Below, in pieces: positions 8,423-16,090 of a DNA stretch of 64,000 nt. Position 1 is the stretch's first letter. Each line of letters starts with the position of its first letter. The notes under the pieces are model-generated. The model did not search any database. It was not told where the DNA came from and saw only the letters and a program-made list of their open reading frames with translations. The position numbers were made by a program, and so were the translations under genes. The stretch is from Pseudomonas sp. FP1742 (GTDB lineage Bacteria > Pseudomonadota > Gammaproteobacteria > Pseudomonadales > Pseudomonadaceae): positions 4,774,001 through 4,838,000 of the forward strand of contig NZ_CP117460.1 of assembly GCF_030687145.1 (NCBI RefSeq), read 5' to 3'.

Positions 8423-10117
8423 TTAGAAGCCCAGGCTCAGGTGTTCAGCGATAGGACCCAGCGCCAGCGTCGGCAGGAAGGTCAAACCACCCACCAGCAA
8501 AATGGTCACGGTCAGCAAGGTCACGAACAGCGGGCCATGGGTCGGGAAGCTGTTCTGGCCGATCGGCGCGGTTTTCTTCATCGCCAGGCTGCCGGCCAGG
8601 GCCAGCACCGGAAGGATGTAACCGAAGCGCCCGATCAACATGCCCAGCCCCAGCATCAGGTTGTGGAACGCGGTGTTGGCACCAAAGCCGCCGAAGGCAG
8701 AACCGTTGTTGGCACTGGCCGAGGTGTAGGCGTAGAGCAACTGACTGAAACCGTGAGCACCAGGGTTACTCACCGCCGCGGCCGGGCCTGGCAGGCTGGC
8801 GGCAATCGCCCCCAGCACCAGCACGCCCACCGGCATCACCAGCAAGGTCACCACCAGCAGCTGAACTTCCCGGGCTTGCAGTTTCTTGCCGAGGTATTCC
8901 GGGGTGCGGCCGATCATCAGCCCGGCAAGGAACACCGCGATCAACACGTTGAGCAACATGCCGTAGAGCCCGGCGCCGACGCCGCCGAAGATCACTTCGC
9001 CAACCATCATGTTGACCATCGCGACCATGCCGCTCAGCGGGTTGAGGCTGTCGTGCATGGCGTTGACCGAACCGTTGGACGCCGCAGTGGTTGTCACCGA
9101 CCACAGCACGGTGGCGGTGGTGCCGAAACGCGCTTCCTTGCCTTCCAGCGGCGCGGTCTGTTCGACGGCAACGTTGGCCAGGGTCGGATTGGGTTGGTAT
9201 TCAGCCCACAGCGACGTCGCGCCGCCGATCAAAAACAGCGCCAGCATGCAGGCGATGATCGCGCGGCTCTGACGCAGGTCTTTCACGTAATGGCCGAAGG
9301 TGAACACCAGCGCCACCGGGATCAGAATGATCGAGGCGACTTCGAACAGGTTGCTCCAGGCCGTCGGGTTCTCGAACGGATGCGCCGAGTTGACACCGAA
9401 GAAGCCACCACCGTTGGTGCCCAGTTGCTTGATCGCAATCTGGCTGGCGGCCGGGCCGAGCGGGATCACCTGATCGACGCCCTGCATCGTCACGGCATTC
9501 ACATACTGCGCGAAGGTTTGCGGCACACCCTGCCACACCAGATACAGCGCCAGCAGCAAGCACAATGGCAGCAGGCCGTAGAGGGTGGCGCGGGTCATGT
9601 CGACCCAGAAGTTGCCCAGGGTCTTGGTCGACTTGCGACCGATGCCGCGACACAGTGCAACCAGAACCGCCAGGCCGGTGGCGGCGCTGACGAAGTTCTG
9701 CACGGTGAGGCCGACCATCTGGCTCAAGTAGCTCAGGGTCGCTTCGCCACTGTAGGACTGCCAGTTGGTGTTGGTCATGAAGCTGACGGCGGTATTGAAC
9801 GCTTGCGTCCACTCCTGACCCGGCAGGTTTTGCGGGTTCAGCGGCAAGTGATCCTGAAACAGCAGGATCGCGAACAACAGTAAAAAGCCCGCGAGGTTGA
9901 AGGCGAGCAAGGCCAGAGTGTATTTCTGCCAGCTCTGTTCGGCCTGCGGATCGACGCCGGCCACCCGATAGCAGCCACGCTCCACCGGGGCGAGAATCGG
10001 CGAAAGCCAGGTACGCTGCCCTTCCATCACCTTGTAGTAGAAGCGCCCCAGAAACGGTGCCGGAATCAGCACCACGGCGAAGAAAGCGAGGATCAGCCAA
10101 TAGTCATAACTGTGCAT
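8423..10117 (-). CDS. kdpA: KdpA, K+-binding and translocating subunit
   Basis: This integral membrane protein has 564 residues, starting MHSYDYWLILAFF. The four K+-channel-like filter regions are recognisable: NTNWQSYSGE, GTNGGGFFGVNSAHPFENP, TTAASNGSVNAMHDSLNP and TSASANNGSAFGGFG. It selects K+ from the periplasm and passes it to KdpB. The frame stays open upstream, but the ATG at 10117 gives the standard family length and follows kdpF closely. The kdpF stop is at 10126, eight bases before this start. Confidence 0.97.
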   Translation of the reverse strand: MHSYDYWLILAFFAVVLIPAPFLGRFYYKVMEGQRTWLSPILAPVERGCYRVAGVDPQAEQSWQKYTLALLAFNLAGFLLLFAILLFQDHLPLNPQNLPGQEWTQAFNTAVSFMTNTNWQSYSGEATLSYLSQMVGLTVQNFVSAATGLAVLVALCRGIGRKSTKTLGNFWVDMTRATLYGLLPLCLLLALYLVWQGVPQTFAQYVNAVTMQGVDQVIPLGPAASQIAIKQLGTNGGGFFGVNSAHPFENPTAWSNLFEVASIILIPVALVFTFGHYVKDLRQSRAIIACMLALFLIGGATSLWAEYQPNPTLANVAVEQTAPLEGKEARFGTTATVLWSVTTTAASNGSVNAMHDSLNPLSGMVAMVNMMVGEVIFGGVGAGLYGMLLNVLIAVFLAGLMIGRTPEYLGKKLQAREVQLLVVTLLVMPVGVLVLGAIAASLPGPAAAVSNPGAHGFSQLLYAYTSASANNGSAFGGFGANTAFHNLMLGLGMLIGRFGYILPVLALAGSLAMKKTAPIGQNSFPTHGPLFVTLLTVTILLVGGLTFLPTLALGPIAEHLSLGF

Positions 10118-10125
10118 AGCCGCTC

Positions 10126-10215
10126 CTAGTTCCGGTCCGCGCGCAACAGCGCAACCAACAGATAAATGAACAGCCCCACTGCCAATAGCAGTGACACTCC
10201 GTCCAGAACGCTCAT
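10126..10215 (-). CDS. kdpF: KdpF, small stabilising subunit of KdpFABC
   Basis: This 29-residue membrane peptide, MSVLDGVSLLLAVGLFIYLL followed by VALLRADRN, consists almost entirely of one hydrophobic helix with a basic C-terminal tail, typical of KdpF. A Shine-Dalgarno-like GGAGAAC lies before the ATG at 10215. It is the first gene of the operon, just before kdpA, and in the known complex it stabilises KdpFABC in the membrane. Confidence 0.92.
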   Translation of the reverse strand: MSVLDGVSLLLAVGLFIYLLVALLRADRN

Positions 10216-10305
10216 GGAAGTTCTCCGTGTTACGGCGTATTGCCGCGTGTGCAGTGATTGTCGGCAGGGAGGCTGTAAAGGCGCGAGATCGAGGGGTGCG
10301 GCGGG

Positions 10306-10326
10306 GCATAAAGAATGTGTAAAGAG
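10306..10326 (-). promoter_or_regulatory. Candidate KdpE-binding site / kdp promoter region
   Basis: About 100 bases upstream of kdpF the minus strand reads CTTTACACATTCTTTATGCC, two TTTA-containing half-sites about one helical turn apart. KdpE operators described in other bacteria are T-rich direct repeats with TTTA/TTTACA cores, so the position and sequence fit an activator site. No footprint evidence exists here, and promoter hexamers were not assigned. Confidence 0.35.
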
Positions 10327-10360
10327 TGGGTTTATGCCGGGGTTGCAGTGGTGTTCGGGC

Positions 10361-10456
10361 GGGCCTCTTCGCGAGCAAGCCCGCTCCCACATTTGGAATG
10401 CGTTTCCCACACAACTCCGATCCCTGTGGGAGCGGGCTTGCTCGCGAAGGCGGCAG
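10361..10456. repeat. REP pair (REPIN-like) abutting a pseudogene
   Basis: Inverted REP cores lie at about 10366-10390 and 10425-10450 (ttcgcgagcaagcccgctcc and its inverse) around a 35-base spacer. The right arm ends about 20 bases before the point where similarity to the ethanolamine permease begins at 10475, so the element sits at or very near the deletion breakpoint. Confidence 0.9.
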
Positions 10457-10474
10457 CACAGACGACACTGCCCC

Positions 10475-11314
10475 ACCTGCTTCATCTTCAGTTTCACCGA
10501 GCTGACCACCGCGATTCCCCATGCCGGCGGCCCCTTTGCCTACAGCCGTCGTGCCTTTGGAGAAAAAGGCGGATTGATTGCCGGGTTGGCGACGCTAATC
10601 GAATTCGTCTTCGCCCCACCGGCGATTGCCCTGGCGATCGGCGCCTATCTGAATGTGCAGTTTCCCGCCCTCGACCCGAAACACGCGGCAGTCGGCGCGT
10701 ACGTCGTATTCATGGGCCTGAACATTCTCGGTGTAAAACTGGCTGCGACGTTCGAACTGGTGGTTTGCATATTGGCGGTCGCCGAACTGCTGGTGTTCAT
10801 GGGCGTGGTCGCCCCGGCGTTCAGCTTCAGCAACTTCGCGCTCAATGGCTGGGCTGGTTCTGATGTGTTCGGTGCGCCGGCGATTGCCGGGATGTTCGCG
10901 GCGATCCCGTTCGCCATCTGGTTCTTCCTGGCCATCGAAGGCGCGGCCATGGCCGCCGAAGAAGCCAAGGACCCGAAACGCACGATTCCCAAGGCTTACA
11001 TCAGCGGCATCCTGACCCTGGTACTGTTGGCGATGGGCGTGATGTTCTTTGCCGGCGGCGTCGGCGACTGGCGCACCCTGTCGAACATCAACGATCCGCT
11101 GCCGCAAGCGATGAAAGCCGTGGTCGGCGAAAGCTCCGGCTGGTTGCACATGCTGGTGGGGATCGGCCTGTTCGGCCTGGTGGCGATGGCCTGGTTCAAT
11201 GCGTTGATCGGGTTGATCTTCCTCGGCTTCATGGCGGTGGGTTTCGTGTACTTCATGCTGACGGCGCAACTGCGTGCCGATGCGCCGGCGGATGCGATGT
11301 TGACCGGGCTTTAA
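10475..11314 (+). pseudogene. Ethanolamine permease (Eat/APC family), 5'-truncated and internally deleted
   Basis: From 10475 the frame encodes TCFIFSFTELTTAIPHAGGP and continues as a typical amino-acid/ethanolamine permease (AFGEKGGLIAG, ATLIEFVFAPPAIALAIGAY, EEAKDPKRTIPKAYISG). Family members are about 450 residues; only 279 remain. The first two membrane segments and any start codon are missing, and upstream sequence is REP and kdp promoter DNA. Near 11175 the protein passes directly from the middle region (GIGLFGLVA) to what is normally the last helix (LVAMAWFNALIGLIFLGF), so more than 100 residues are lost internally. No eut genes lie nearby. It is almost certainly non-functional. The estimate of missing parts rests on recalled family sequences. 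Confidence 0.85.
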
Positions 11315-11439
11315 ACAGCCGCAGTGTTGCTGTCAGATCAGGCATAGAATGGAACCACTGCGAAATTCCATCGCTCAAAAGTGGTATGCAGGATCGGTTG
11401 GCGAAACCCGCCCACCGACCTGCCCTCAAGGAGAATCCT

Positions 11440-11607
11440 ATGCCCTGGTATGCCTGGTTGATTCTGATCGTTGCCATCGGCTCGATCGTTGGCGGTTTGA
11501 TGATGCTGCGCGACACCGCCAACAAGGTCGAATTGACTGAAGAGCAACGCAAGCGCGTCGCCGAACGCAATGCCGAAGCGGATGCCAAGGATGCGCAGGA
11601 CCGCTGA
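11440..11607 (+). CDS. DUF2897 family small membrane protein
   Basis: This 55-residue protein has one N-terminal membrane helix (MPWYAWLILIVAIGSIVGGL) followed by a highly charged helical tail rich in Glu, Lys and Arg (VELTEEQRKRVAERNAEADA). The ATG at 11440 follows AAGGAG with good spacing, which selects it over an upstream in-frame start. It matches the short DUF2897 proteins of pseudomonads, whose function is unknown. It lies just after the permease pseudogene and before a composite repeat. Confidence 0.8.
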   Translation: MPWYAWLILIVAIGSIVGGLMMLRDTANKVELTEEQRKRVAERNAEADAKDAQDR

Positions 11608-11612
11608 CCGCA

Positions 11613-11727
11613 ATTGTGGCGAGGGGGCTTGTCGGATCGCCGCACCGCCCCGTTGGGTCGCGAAGCGGCCCTAAAACATTTACGACTGCTTCGCAGCCGA
11701 ACGGGGGCAAGCCCCCTCGCCACAAAA
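11613..11727. repeat. Composite palindromic repeat (GTGGCGAGGGGGC family), reverse orientation
   Basis: The outer ends are ttgtggcgagggggcttg and its inverse caagccccctcgccacaa. Between them lie two different inner arms, CGTTGGGTCGCGAAGCGGCC and, inverted, TTCGGCTGCGAAGCAGTCG. The same two arms occur in the opposite order in the repeat at 55531-55659. The copy here carries an extra gcggtgcggcgatccgaca-type segment inside one end. It separates the convergent DUF2897 and DUF1989 genes. Confidence 0.88.
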
Positions 11728-11732
11728 GCCCC

Positions 11733-12584
11733 TCACTTTTCCCAATCGGCCTTGGCGATGTGCAATCCGTGCTGTCCTTTATAAGCCGCACGCTCCGGCT
11801 GACTCCAGCCCTCAAGCAACGAATCCTCCAACCGGTAAATCTCCACTCCCAGCGGGCGACACACGCTCAACGGATCCTGCGCATCCGGCCCCCACATGGC
11901 CAGCGACAGATCGCCGCCCGGGCAGGTCGATAGCGCACACAAAAGATCAATCTCGGCAAAGAACTCCAGGTAATCGCCTTTCTGCGCCGGACAGGCTTTC
12001 ATGAAATACATGTCGTCGTGGTTCAGGCCGGTGCACTGGAAAATGTTCAGCACGTCATGCACGTCAAACTCGGTCAGGCCATGGGGCAATACTGCGCGAG
12101 TCAGATTGGAGTGGCAGTGATGATGGAAATCCTCGCCCGTGAGCATTTTGTTCACATAGGGATCGCAGCGGGTGCCTAACAAATCGTGCAAACGCCCGCC
12201 ATGTTCGTCGATTCCGTAACCCGCTAGGCTGTCGTCGGTAATGGTCACCAGCGGTCGTAAAAAGGGCAGGTTCGACCAGAGCCGGTCATGGGTGCTGACA
12301 TGCGCGCCCTGCAACTGCCGGGTCCGCGCAGCCCACAAGCGTTCGCGCGGGTCGTGGGCATTCCACACATTGAAATCCCCGACTTGCGGGCCGACCGGGG
12401 TCGTGACCCTGAACACATGCCCCGCCGGCACATTCCAGGCGCGACCGGTGCGGATCGGCACCTCGAACTGCTCGATCAGCGTGCGCCCCTCTTTCTGGTC
12501 GCGGATCCGTTCGTAGAAGGCTGTATCCACCTGCAAGGCCGAACCTTTGCTGACTTGATAGGCCGCCGGATAGTCTTTGTACAT
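11733..12584 (-). CDS. DUF1989 / urea carboxylase-associated family protein
   Basis: This 283-residue protein starts at the ATG at 12584, chosen because GAGGATTTT lies at the right distance. It matches the DUF1989 family known from urea carboxylase-associated proteins, with RAWNVPAGHVFRVTTPVGPQ near the N-terminus and the motifs DFNVWNAHDPRERLW, GEDFHHHCHSN, QCTGLNHDDMYFMKACPAQ and STCPGGDLSLAMWG. The conserved His and Cys residues suggest a metal or small-molecule site. No urea carboxylase or allophanate hydrolase gene is nearby, so the usual partner is absent. It lies 16 bases downstream of a GntR regulator that probably controls it. Confidence 0.8.
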   Translation of the reverse strand: MYKDYPAAYQVSKGSALQVDTAFYERIRDQKEGRTLIEQFEVPIRTGRAWNVPAGHVFRVTTPVGPQVGDFNVWNAHDPRERLWAARTRQLQGAHVSTHDRLWSNLPFLRPLVTITDDSLAGYGIDEHGGRLHDLLGTRCDPYVNKMLTGEDFHHHCHSNLTRAVLPHGLTEFDVHDVLNIFQCTGLNHDDMYFMKACPAQKGDYLEFFAEIDLLCALSTCPGGDLSLAMWGPDAQDPLSVCRPLGVEIYRLEDSLLEGWSQPERAAYKGQHGLHIAKADWEK

Positions 12585-12600
12585 GGCACAAAATCCTCGA

Positions 12601-13254
12601 TCAGTGATGGGAAGAAGGGGCAAGCATCTGCAACAGGAGGTGTTCGGAGTCGTCGAGATAAAGGCTCATGGCATCCCCGGCCGCGCGTTTATCGCCGTCG
12701 GCCAGCAACTCATGTATTTGCCGGTCGCGTGCCAGCCAGGGCGCCTGAAAACGGGATTCATCGGGGGCGGTGCAAAACACTAGACGCAATTGCGCGACAA
12801 CGTTGGTGAAGAACTCATCGAACAGCGGGCTGCGCAGCAACCCGACGATGTGTTGATGAAAGGCCAGGCTGTGGGTGCCGACCGCGCGCCAGTCCTCGCG
12901 CTCCCGGGCCAGCTCGGTGGCCTCCAGGGCTTCGAGCATCCGGTCGGACTGATACTCACGCAATGGCTGGCTGGTGCTGATGGCTTGCAGTTCCAGGGTG
13001 CGCCGGACCTTGAACAGATCACGCACATCATCGGCTCCCAACCTGCGCACCATCACGCCCTTGTTGCGGACATAACGGGTCAGCCCTTCCTGCCCCAGAC
13101 GGTGCAACGCCTCGCGAATGGTGTTGCGCGAGGCGTTGTAAGCCGACACCAGATCGTTTTCCACCAGCGCCATGCCGGGCAGCAAACGACCGCCGATGAT
13201 GTCAGCGCGCAACTCCAATGTGATGTGGTCGGCCAGGGACAGTCCGCTGCTCAT
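12601..13254 (-). CDS. GntR family transcriptional regulator (FadR/FCD subfamily)
   Basis: The N-terminal winged-helix domain (about 5-70) contains VSAYNASRNTIREALHRLGQEGL, shown here only to describe the GntR recognition helix SRNTIREALHRL, and is followed by an all-helical FCD ligand domain with AFHQHIVGLL and the terminal DDSEHLLLQM. FCD domains usually bind metal and carboxylate ligands. The start at 13254 (MSSGLSLADH) is preferred; an upstream ATG at 13281 is possible. The gene overlaps no neighbour but is 16 bases before the DUF1989 gene, which suggests local regulation of that enzyme. The ligand is unknown. Confidence 0.88.
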   Translation of the reverse strand: MSSGLSLADHITLELRADIIGGRLLPGMALVENDLVSAYNASRNTIREALHRLGQEGLTRYVRNKGVMVRRLGADDVRDLFKVRRTLELQAISTSQPLREYQSDRMLEALEATELAREREDWRAVGTHSLAFHQHIVGLLRSPLFDEFFTNVVAQLRLVFCTAPDESRFQAPWLARDRQIHELLADGDKRAAGDAMSLYLDDSEHLLLQMLAPSSHH

Positions 13255-13332
13255 ACTCAACGCCTCTTGATTGTTCAACAATCGTCTGCGAATGAGTAAT
13301 CACTATTCGTGCCATCACCTGTCTTTCCTGAA

Positions 13333-14607
13333 CTAGTCCTCCCAGTATTTGAACAATACGCTGGCGTTCACGCCGCCAAATCCGAAACCGTTGGACATCG
13401 CGTAGTCGATGTTCATTGGTCGCGCCTGACCGTGAACGATGTCCACGCCTTGGGCGGCTGGATCCGGGTTATCGAAGTTGAGCGTGGCTGGCACCACCTG
13501 ATCGCGCAGTGCCAACAGGGTAAAGATCGCCTCGATCCCGCCGGCGGCGCCGAGCAAATGCCCGGTCGCGGACTTGGTCGACGTCACCGCGATCTTGTTG
13601 TCCGAGCCGAACAACGACTTGATGGCTGCCAATTCCCCAAGATCGCCAACCGGTGTCGAGGTGGCGTGCGCGTTGAGATGCTGCACCTGCGCCGGCGAAA
13701 TCCCTGCCTGAGCCAACGCCAACGACATCGCCCGACGCGCACCGCTGCCATCCTCCGGCCCCGCGGTCAGGTGATAGGCATCGGCGCTGGTGCCATAACC
13801 GACCAACTCGGCCAACGGCTGAGCGCCACGGGCCAGGGCATGTTCCAGGGATTCAATCACCAGAAGGCCTGAGCCCTCGCCCATCACAAAGCCATCGCGC
13901 CCACTGTCGAACGGCCGCGAGGCGCGTTCCGGGGTATCGTTGTAACCGCTGGACAAGGCCCGCGCCGCCGCGAATCCGGCGAGGCTGACCCGATCGATTG
14001 CCGCCTCCGCGCCGCCACACACCGCAATGTCCGCCTCGCCGCAGCGAATCAGCCGCGCCGCGTCACCAATCGCCTGAACCCCGGCCGCGCACGCCGTTAC
14101 CGGAGCTCCCAAAGGCCCCTTGAAAACGTGCTGGATCGACACATGGCCCGCGGCGAGGTTGACCAGAAACGAAGGAATGGTAAACGGCGACAAACGTCGC
14201 GGGCCACGGCTGTCGGTGGTGCGCACGGCGTCGGCAATCGCACCGAAACCACCCACGCCCGAGCCGATAATGGTAGCCGTGCGCTCCTGGGCATTGGCGT
14301 CTTGCGGATGCCAATTGGCCTGCTCCAATGCCTGACGCGCCGCCTCCATGGCAAACAGAATGAAACGGTCCATCTTCTTCTGTTCTTTGGGCGGCGTCGC
14401 CCGATCCGGGTCGAATCCTGCCTCGGGATCTTCCGCCAGGGTTTGCACTGCGCCACCGACCTTGGCCGGCAAATCGGCAACCACCTCGTCCGGCAATCCT
14501 CGTATCCCGGAATGTCCGGCCAACAAACGCGCCCAAACCGCTTCGACGCCGCTACCCAACGGACACACCAGGCCCATGCCCGTGACCACCACCCGACGAT
14601 TACTCAT
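13333..14607 (-). CDS. Beta-ketoacyl-ACP synthase II-like protein (FabF family)
   Basis: This 424-residue condensing enzyme has the full Cys-His-His triad: Cys173 in GAPVTACAAG, His in NAHATSTPVGD and His in KSATGHLLGAAGG. GFGFGGVNASVLF closes the active site as in KAS II enzymes. It should extend an acyl-ACP with malonyl-ACP. It lies 31 bases downstream of an SDR and forms a two-gene unit. It is away from the usual fab cluster (no fabD, fabG or acpP adjacent), so it is a second FabF-type copy, perhaps for a specialised acyl chain. The substrate is not inferable. Confidence 0.88.
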   Translation of the reverse strand: MSNRRVVVTGMGLVCPLGSGVEAVWARLLAGHSGIRGLPDEVVADLPAKVGGAVQTLAEDPEAGFDPDRATPPKEQKKMDRFILFAMEAARQALEQANWHPQDANAQERTATIIGSGVGGFGAIADAVRTTDSRGPRRLSPFTIPSFLVNLAAGHVSIQHVFKGPLGAPVTACAAGVQAIGDAARLIRCGEADIAVCGGAEAAIDRVSLAGFAAARALSSGYNDTPERASRPFDSGRDGFVMGEGSGLLVIESLEHALARGAQPLAELVGYGTSADAYHLTAGPEDGSGARRAMSLALAQAGISPAQVQHLNAHATSTPVGDLGELAAIKSLFGSDNKIAVTSTKSATGHLLGAAGGIEAIFTLLALRDQVVPATLNFDNPDPAAQGVDIVHGQARPMNIDYAMSNGFGFGGVNASVLFKYWED

Positions 14608-14638
14608 AGCGCAAATACCTCAGTCGATTCATGGCGCC

Positions 14639-15433
14639 TCACTTGTAACGCGCCGCTGCCATGCTTCTGGACAGATTCGGCGCCATCGCATGACGCGCCG
14701 CCATAAAAGCTTCCCATTCGGAGACATTCGGTAACGAAGGAATGGTGATCAGTTCACCCTGATCCAGACCCGACAGCGCCGCGTCGACCATCTCCCCCGC
14801 GTCCATGATCATGTCCTCCGGAATCTGGGACGCATCAATACCTGAGCGCTCCAAAATCTCGGTGCGTGTCACTCCCGGCAATACCGCTTGCACCTGGACC
14901 CCGGTGCCTTGCAGCTCAGCGTTCAACGACTGAGTCAGGCTCAATACATAAGCTTTGCTCGCGCTGTACGTCGCGTTGAACCGCTCAGGAAACAACGCCA
15001 CCACCGACGCAATATTGATGATCGTCCCGCGACCCGCCTTGGCAAAACTGGCTGCCGCCGCCGAGGCCAACCGCGTCACCGTGGTGACGTTCAGTTGAAT
15101 CAAACGCTCCATCTGATCCATGTCGGCGTTGGCCAACAAACCATCCGCCGCGATACCTGCGTTGTTCAGTAACAGACTGATGCTCGAATCGCTGCGCAGA
15201 CGTTGCTCGACCTTCAGCACCTCATCCTTTTGCGTCAGATCCGCCTTGAGCACCTCCACCTGAACACCATACTCCGCGCGCAACTTGCTCGCGGTAGCCT
15301 CCAGTCGCTCCTGATCACGGGCGACCAGCAATAAATCAAAACCACGCGCCGCCAACCGCTGCGCGTAAACCGCACCAATGCCGGAAGAAGCGCCGGTGAC
15401 GAGGGCCGTACCTTGGGTCCGGACAGAATTCAT
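14639..15433 (-). CDS. Short-chain dehydrogenase/reductase
   Basis: This classical SDR has 264 residues. The nucleotide-binding motif TGASSGIG is at about 13-20, NNAG is in LLLNNAGIAAD, and the catalytic Tyr-x3-Lys is in YSASKAYVL, preceded by the Ser of IINIASVVAL. It is likely to reduce a keto group or oxidise an alcohol with NAD(P). The downstream FabF-like gene suggests that the pair acts on acyl chains, with the SDR reducing a beta-keto product. That pairing is inference from gene order only. Confidence 0.85.
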   Translation of the reverse strand: MNSVRTQGTALVTGASSGIGAVYAQRLAARGFDLLLVARDQERLEATASKLRAEYGVQVEVLKADLTQKDEVLKVEQRLRSDSSISLLLNNAGIAADGLLANADMDQMERLIQLNVTTVTRLASAAAASFAKAGRGTIINIASVVALFPERFNATYSASKAYVLSLTQSLNAELQGTGVQVQAVLPGVTRTEILERSGIDASQIPEDMIMDAGEMVDAALSGLDQGELITIPSLPNVSEWEAFMAARHAMAPNLSRSMAAARYK

Positions 15434-15508
15434 GACAGTGCTCCCGAGTGGATGCTTGAGGAAAGGCGAACGCCACGACGTAAGAGCGCTTCAGCGAACG
15501 ACGGTTTT

Positions 15509-15514
15509 ATTATA
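15509..15514 (-). promoter_or_regulatory. Candidate -10 element of the SDR/fabF-like operon
   Basis: The minus strand carries TATAAT, a perfect -10 hexamer, 76 bases before the SDR start, inside an AT-rich block (15505-15550) that contrasts with the flanking GC-rich sequence. A convincing -35 at 17 bases is missing (TCATAT), so an activator may be needed. Confidence 0.4.
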
Positions 15515-15594
15515 GGCATAATTAAAACACCATATGATAGCCGTAATTTTTCGCATCCCGATGAAAGGTGTCCGATCGTCCTCTGCAGCACTAT

Positions 15595-15621
15595 GAAAAA
15601 AGGCCGGTCAATGACCGGCCT
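15595..15621 (-). terminator. Rho-independent terminator of the comEA-like gene
   Basis: On the minus strand the stem AGGCCGGTCATTGACCGGCC has an 8-9 bp GC-rich stem with a short loop and is followed directly by a run of T. It lies 21 bases after the stop of the helix-hairpin-helix gene. Confidence 0.9.
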
Positions 15622-15641
15622 CCCAAGGTGGATTTACAAGC

Positions 15642-15977
15642 TTAGTTCACTTCCAGCTTCTCGCGATTCTTGTCCAGAATGGCTTTGCCGATCCCCTTCA
15701 CTTCCAACAGTTCGTCTACCGACGAAAATGGCCCATTACTCTCACGATAAGCAACAATCGCCTTGGCCTTCGCCTCACCAATCCCGGACAACTCCCGTTG
15801 CAAGGTTGGCGCGTCGGCCCCATTCAGGTCGACCTTGGCCGTTTGAGCCTTGGCGGCAACGTCCAGCACCAAGGGTGCCTTGGCAGCCTCTGGCGCAGCC
15901 GTTGGCGCAGCGATGGCCGCAATAGAGGCGCTGGTGAGCAGGGCAAAAACCAGAGAGTAGAAATAGCCAGTACGCAT
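15642..15977 (-). CDS. ComEA family helix-hairpin-helix DNA-binding protein
   Basis: This 111-residue protein has a Sec-type signal peptide (MRTGYFYSLVFALLTSASIA, cleavage probably after AIAAP/A) and a C-terminal tandem helix-hairpin-helix domain with LSGIGEAKAKAIV and VKGIGKAILDKN. These motifs bind the DNA backbone without sequence specificity, as in the periplasmic competence protein ComEA. The start at 15977 follows GGAGCTT. It sits immediately downstream of wbpM, as it commonly does in pseudomonads, and has its own terminator. A role in DNA uptake is possible but not shown by context. Confidence 0.9.
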   Translation of the reverse strand: MRTGYFYSLVFALLTSASIAAIAAPTAAPEAAKAPLVLDVAAKAQTAKVDLNGADAPTLQRELSGIGEAKAKAIVAYRESNGPFSSVDELLEVKGIGKAILDKNREKLEVN

Positions 15978-16090
15978 AAATGAAGCTCCATGACATCGAT
16001 TGGAAGAAGCAGCTTTTCCGAAGCTGCCTTCCAAACTTAGGCGATGGGGCGGAGCTGTCAAAAATGTGTCCGTTACAGGATGTGAAACAA

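Noticed and set aside
7664..9883. Very long open frame on the plus strand opposite kdpB/kdpA
   Set aside because: It is the mirror of a high-GC coding region with third-position bias; its product is Gln/His/Arg rich with no domain motifs, while the minus strand encodes intact KdpB and KdpA.
10118..10522. N-terminally extended KdpA
   Set aside because: The frame is open upstream but encodes REP sequence and the kdpF region; the ATG at 10117 gives the standard KdpA length.
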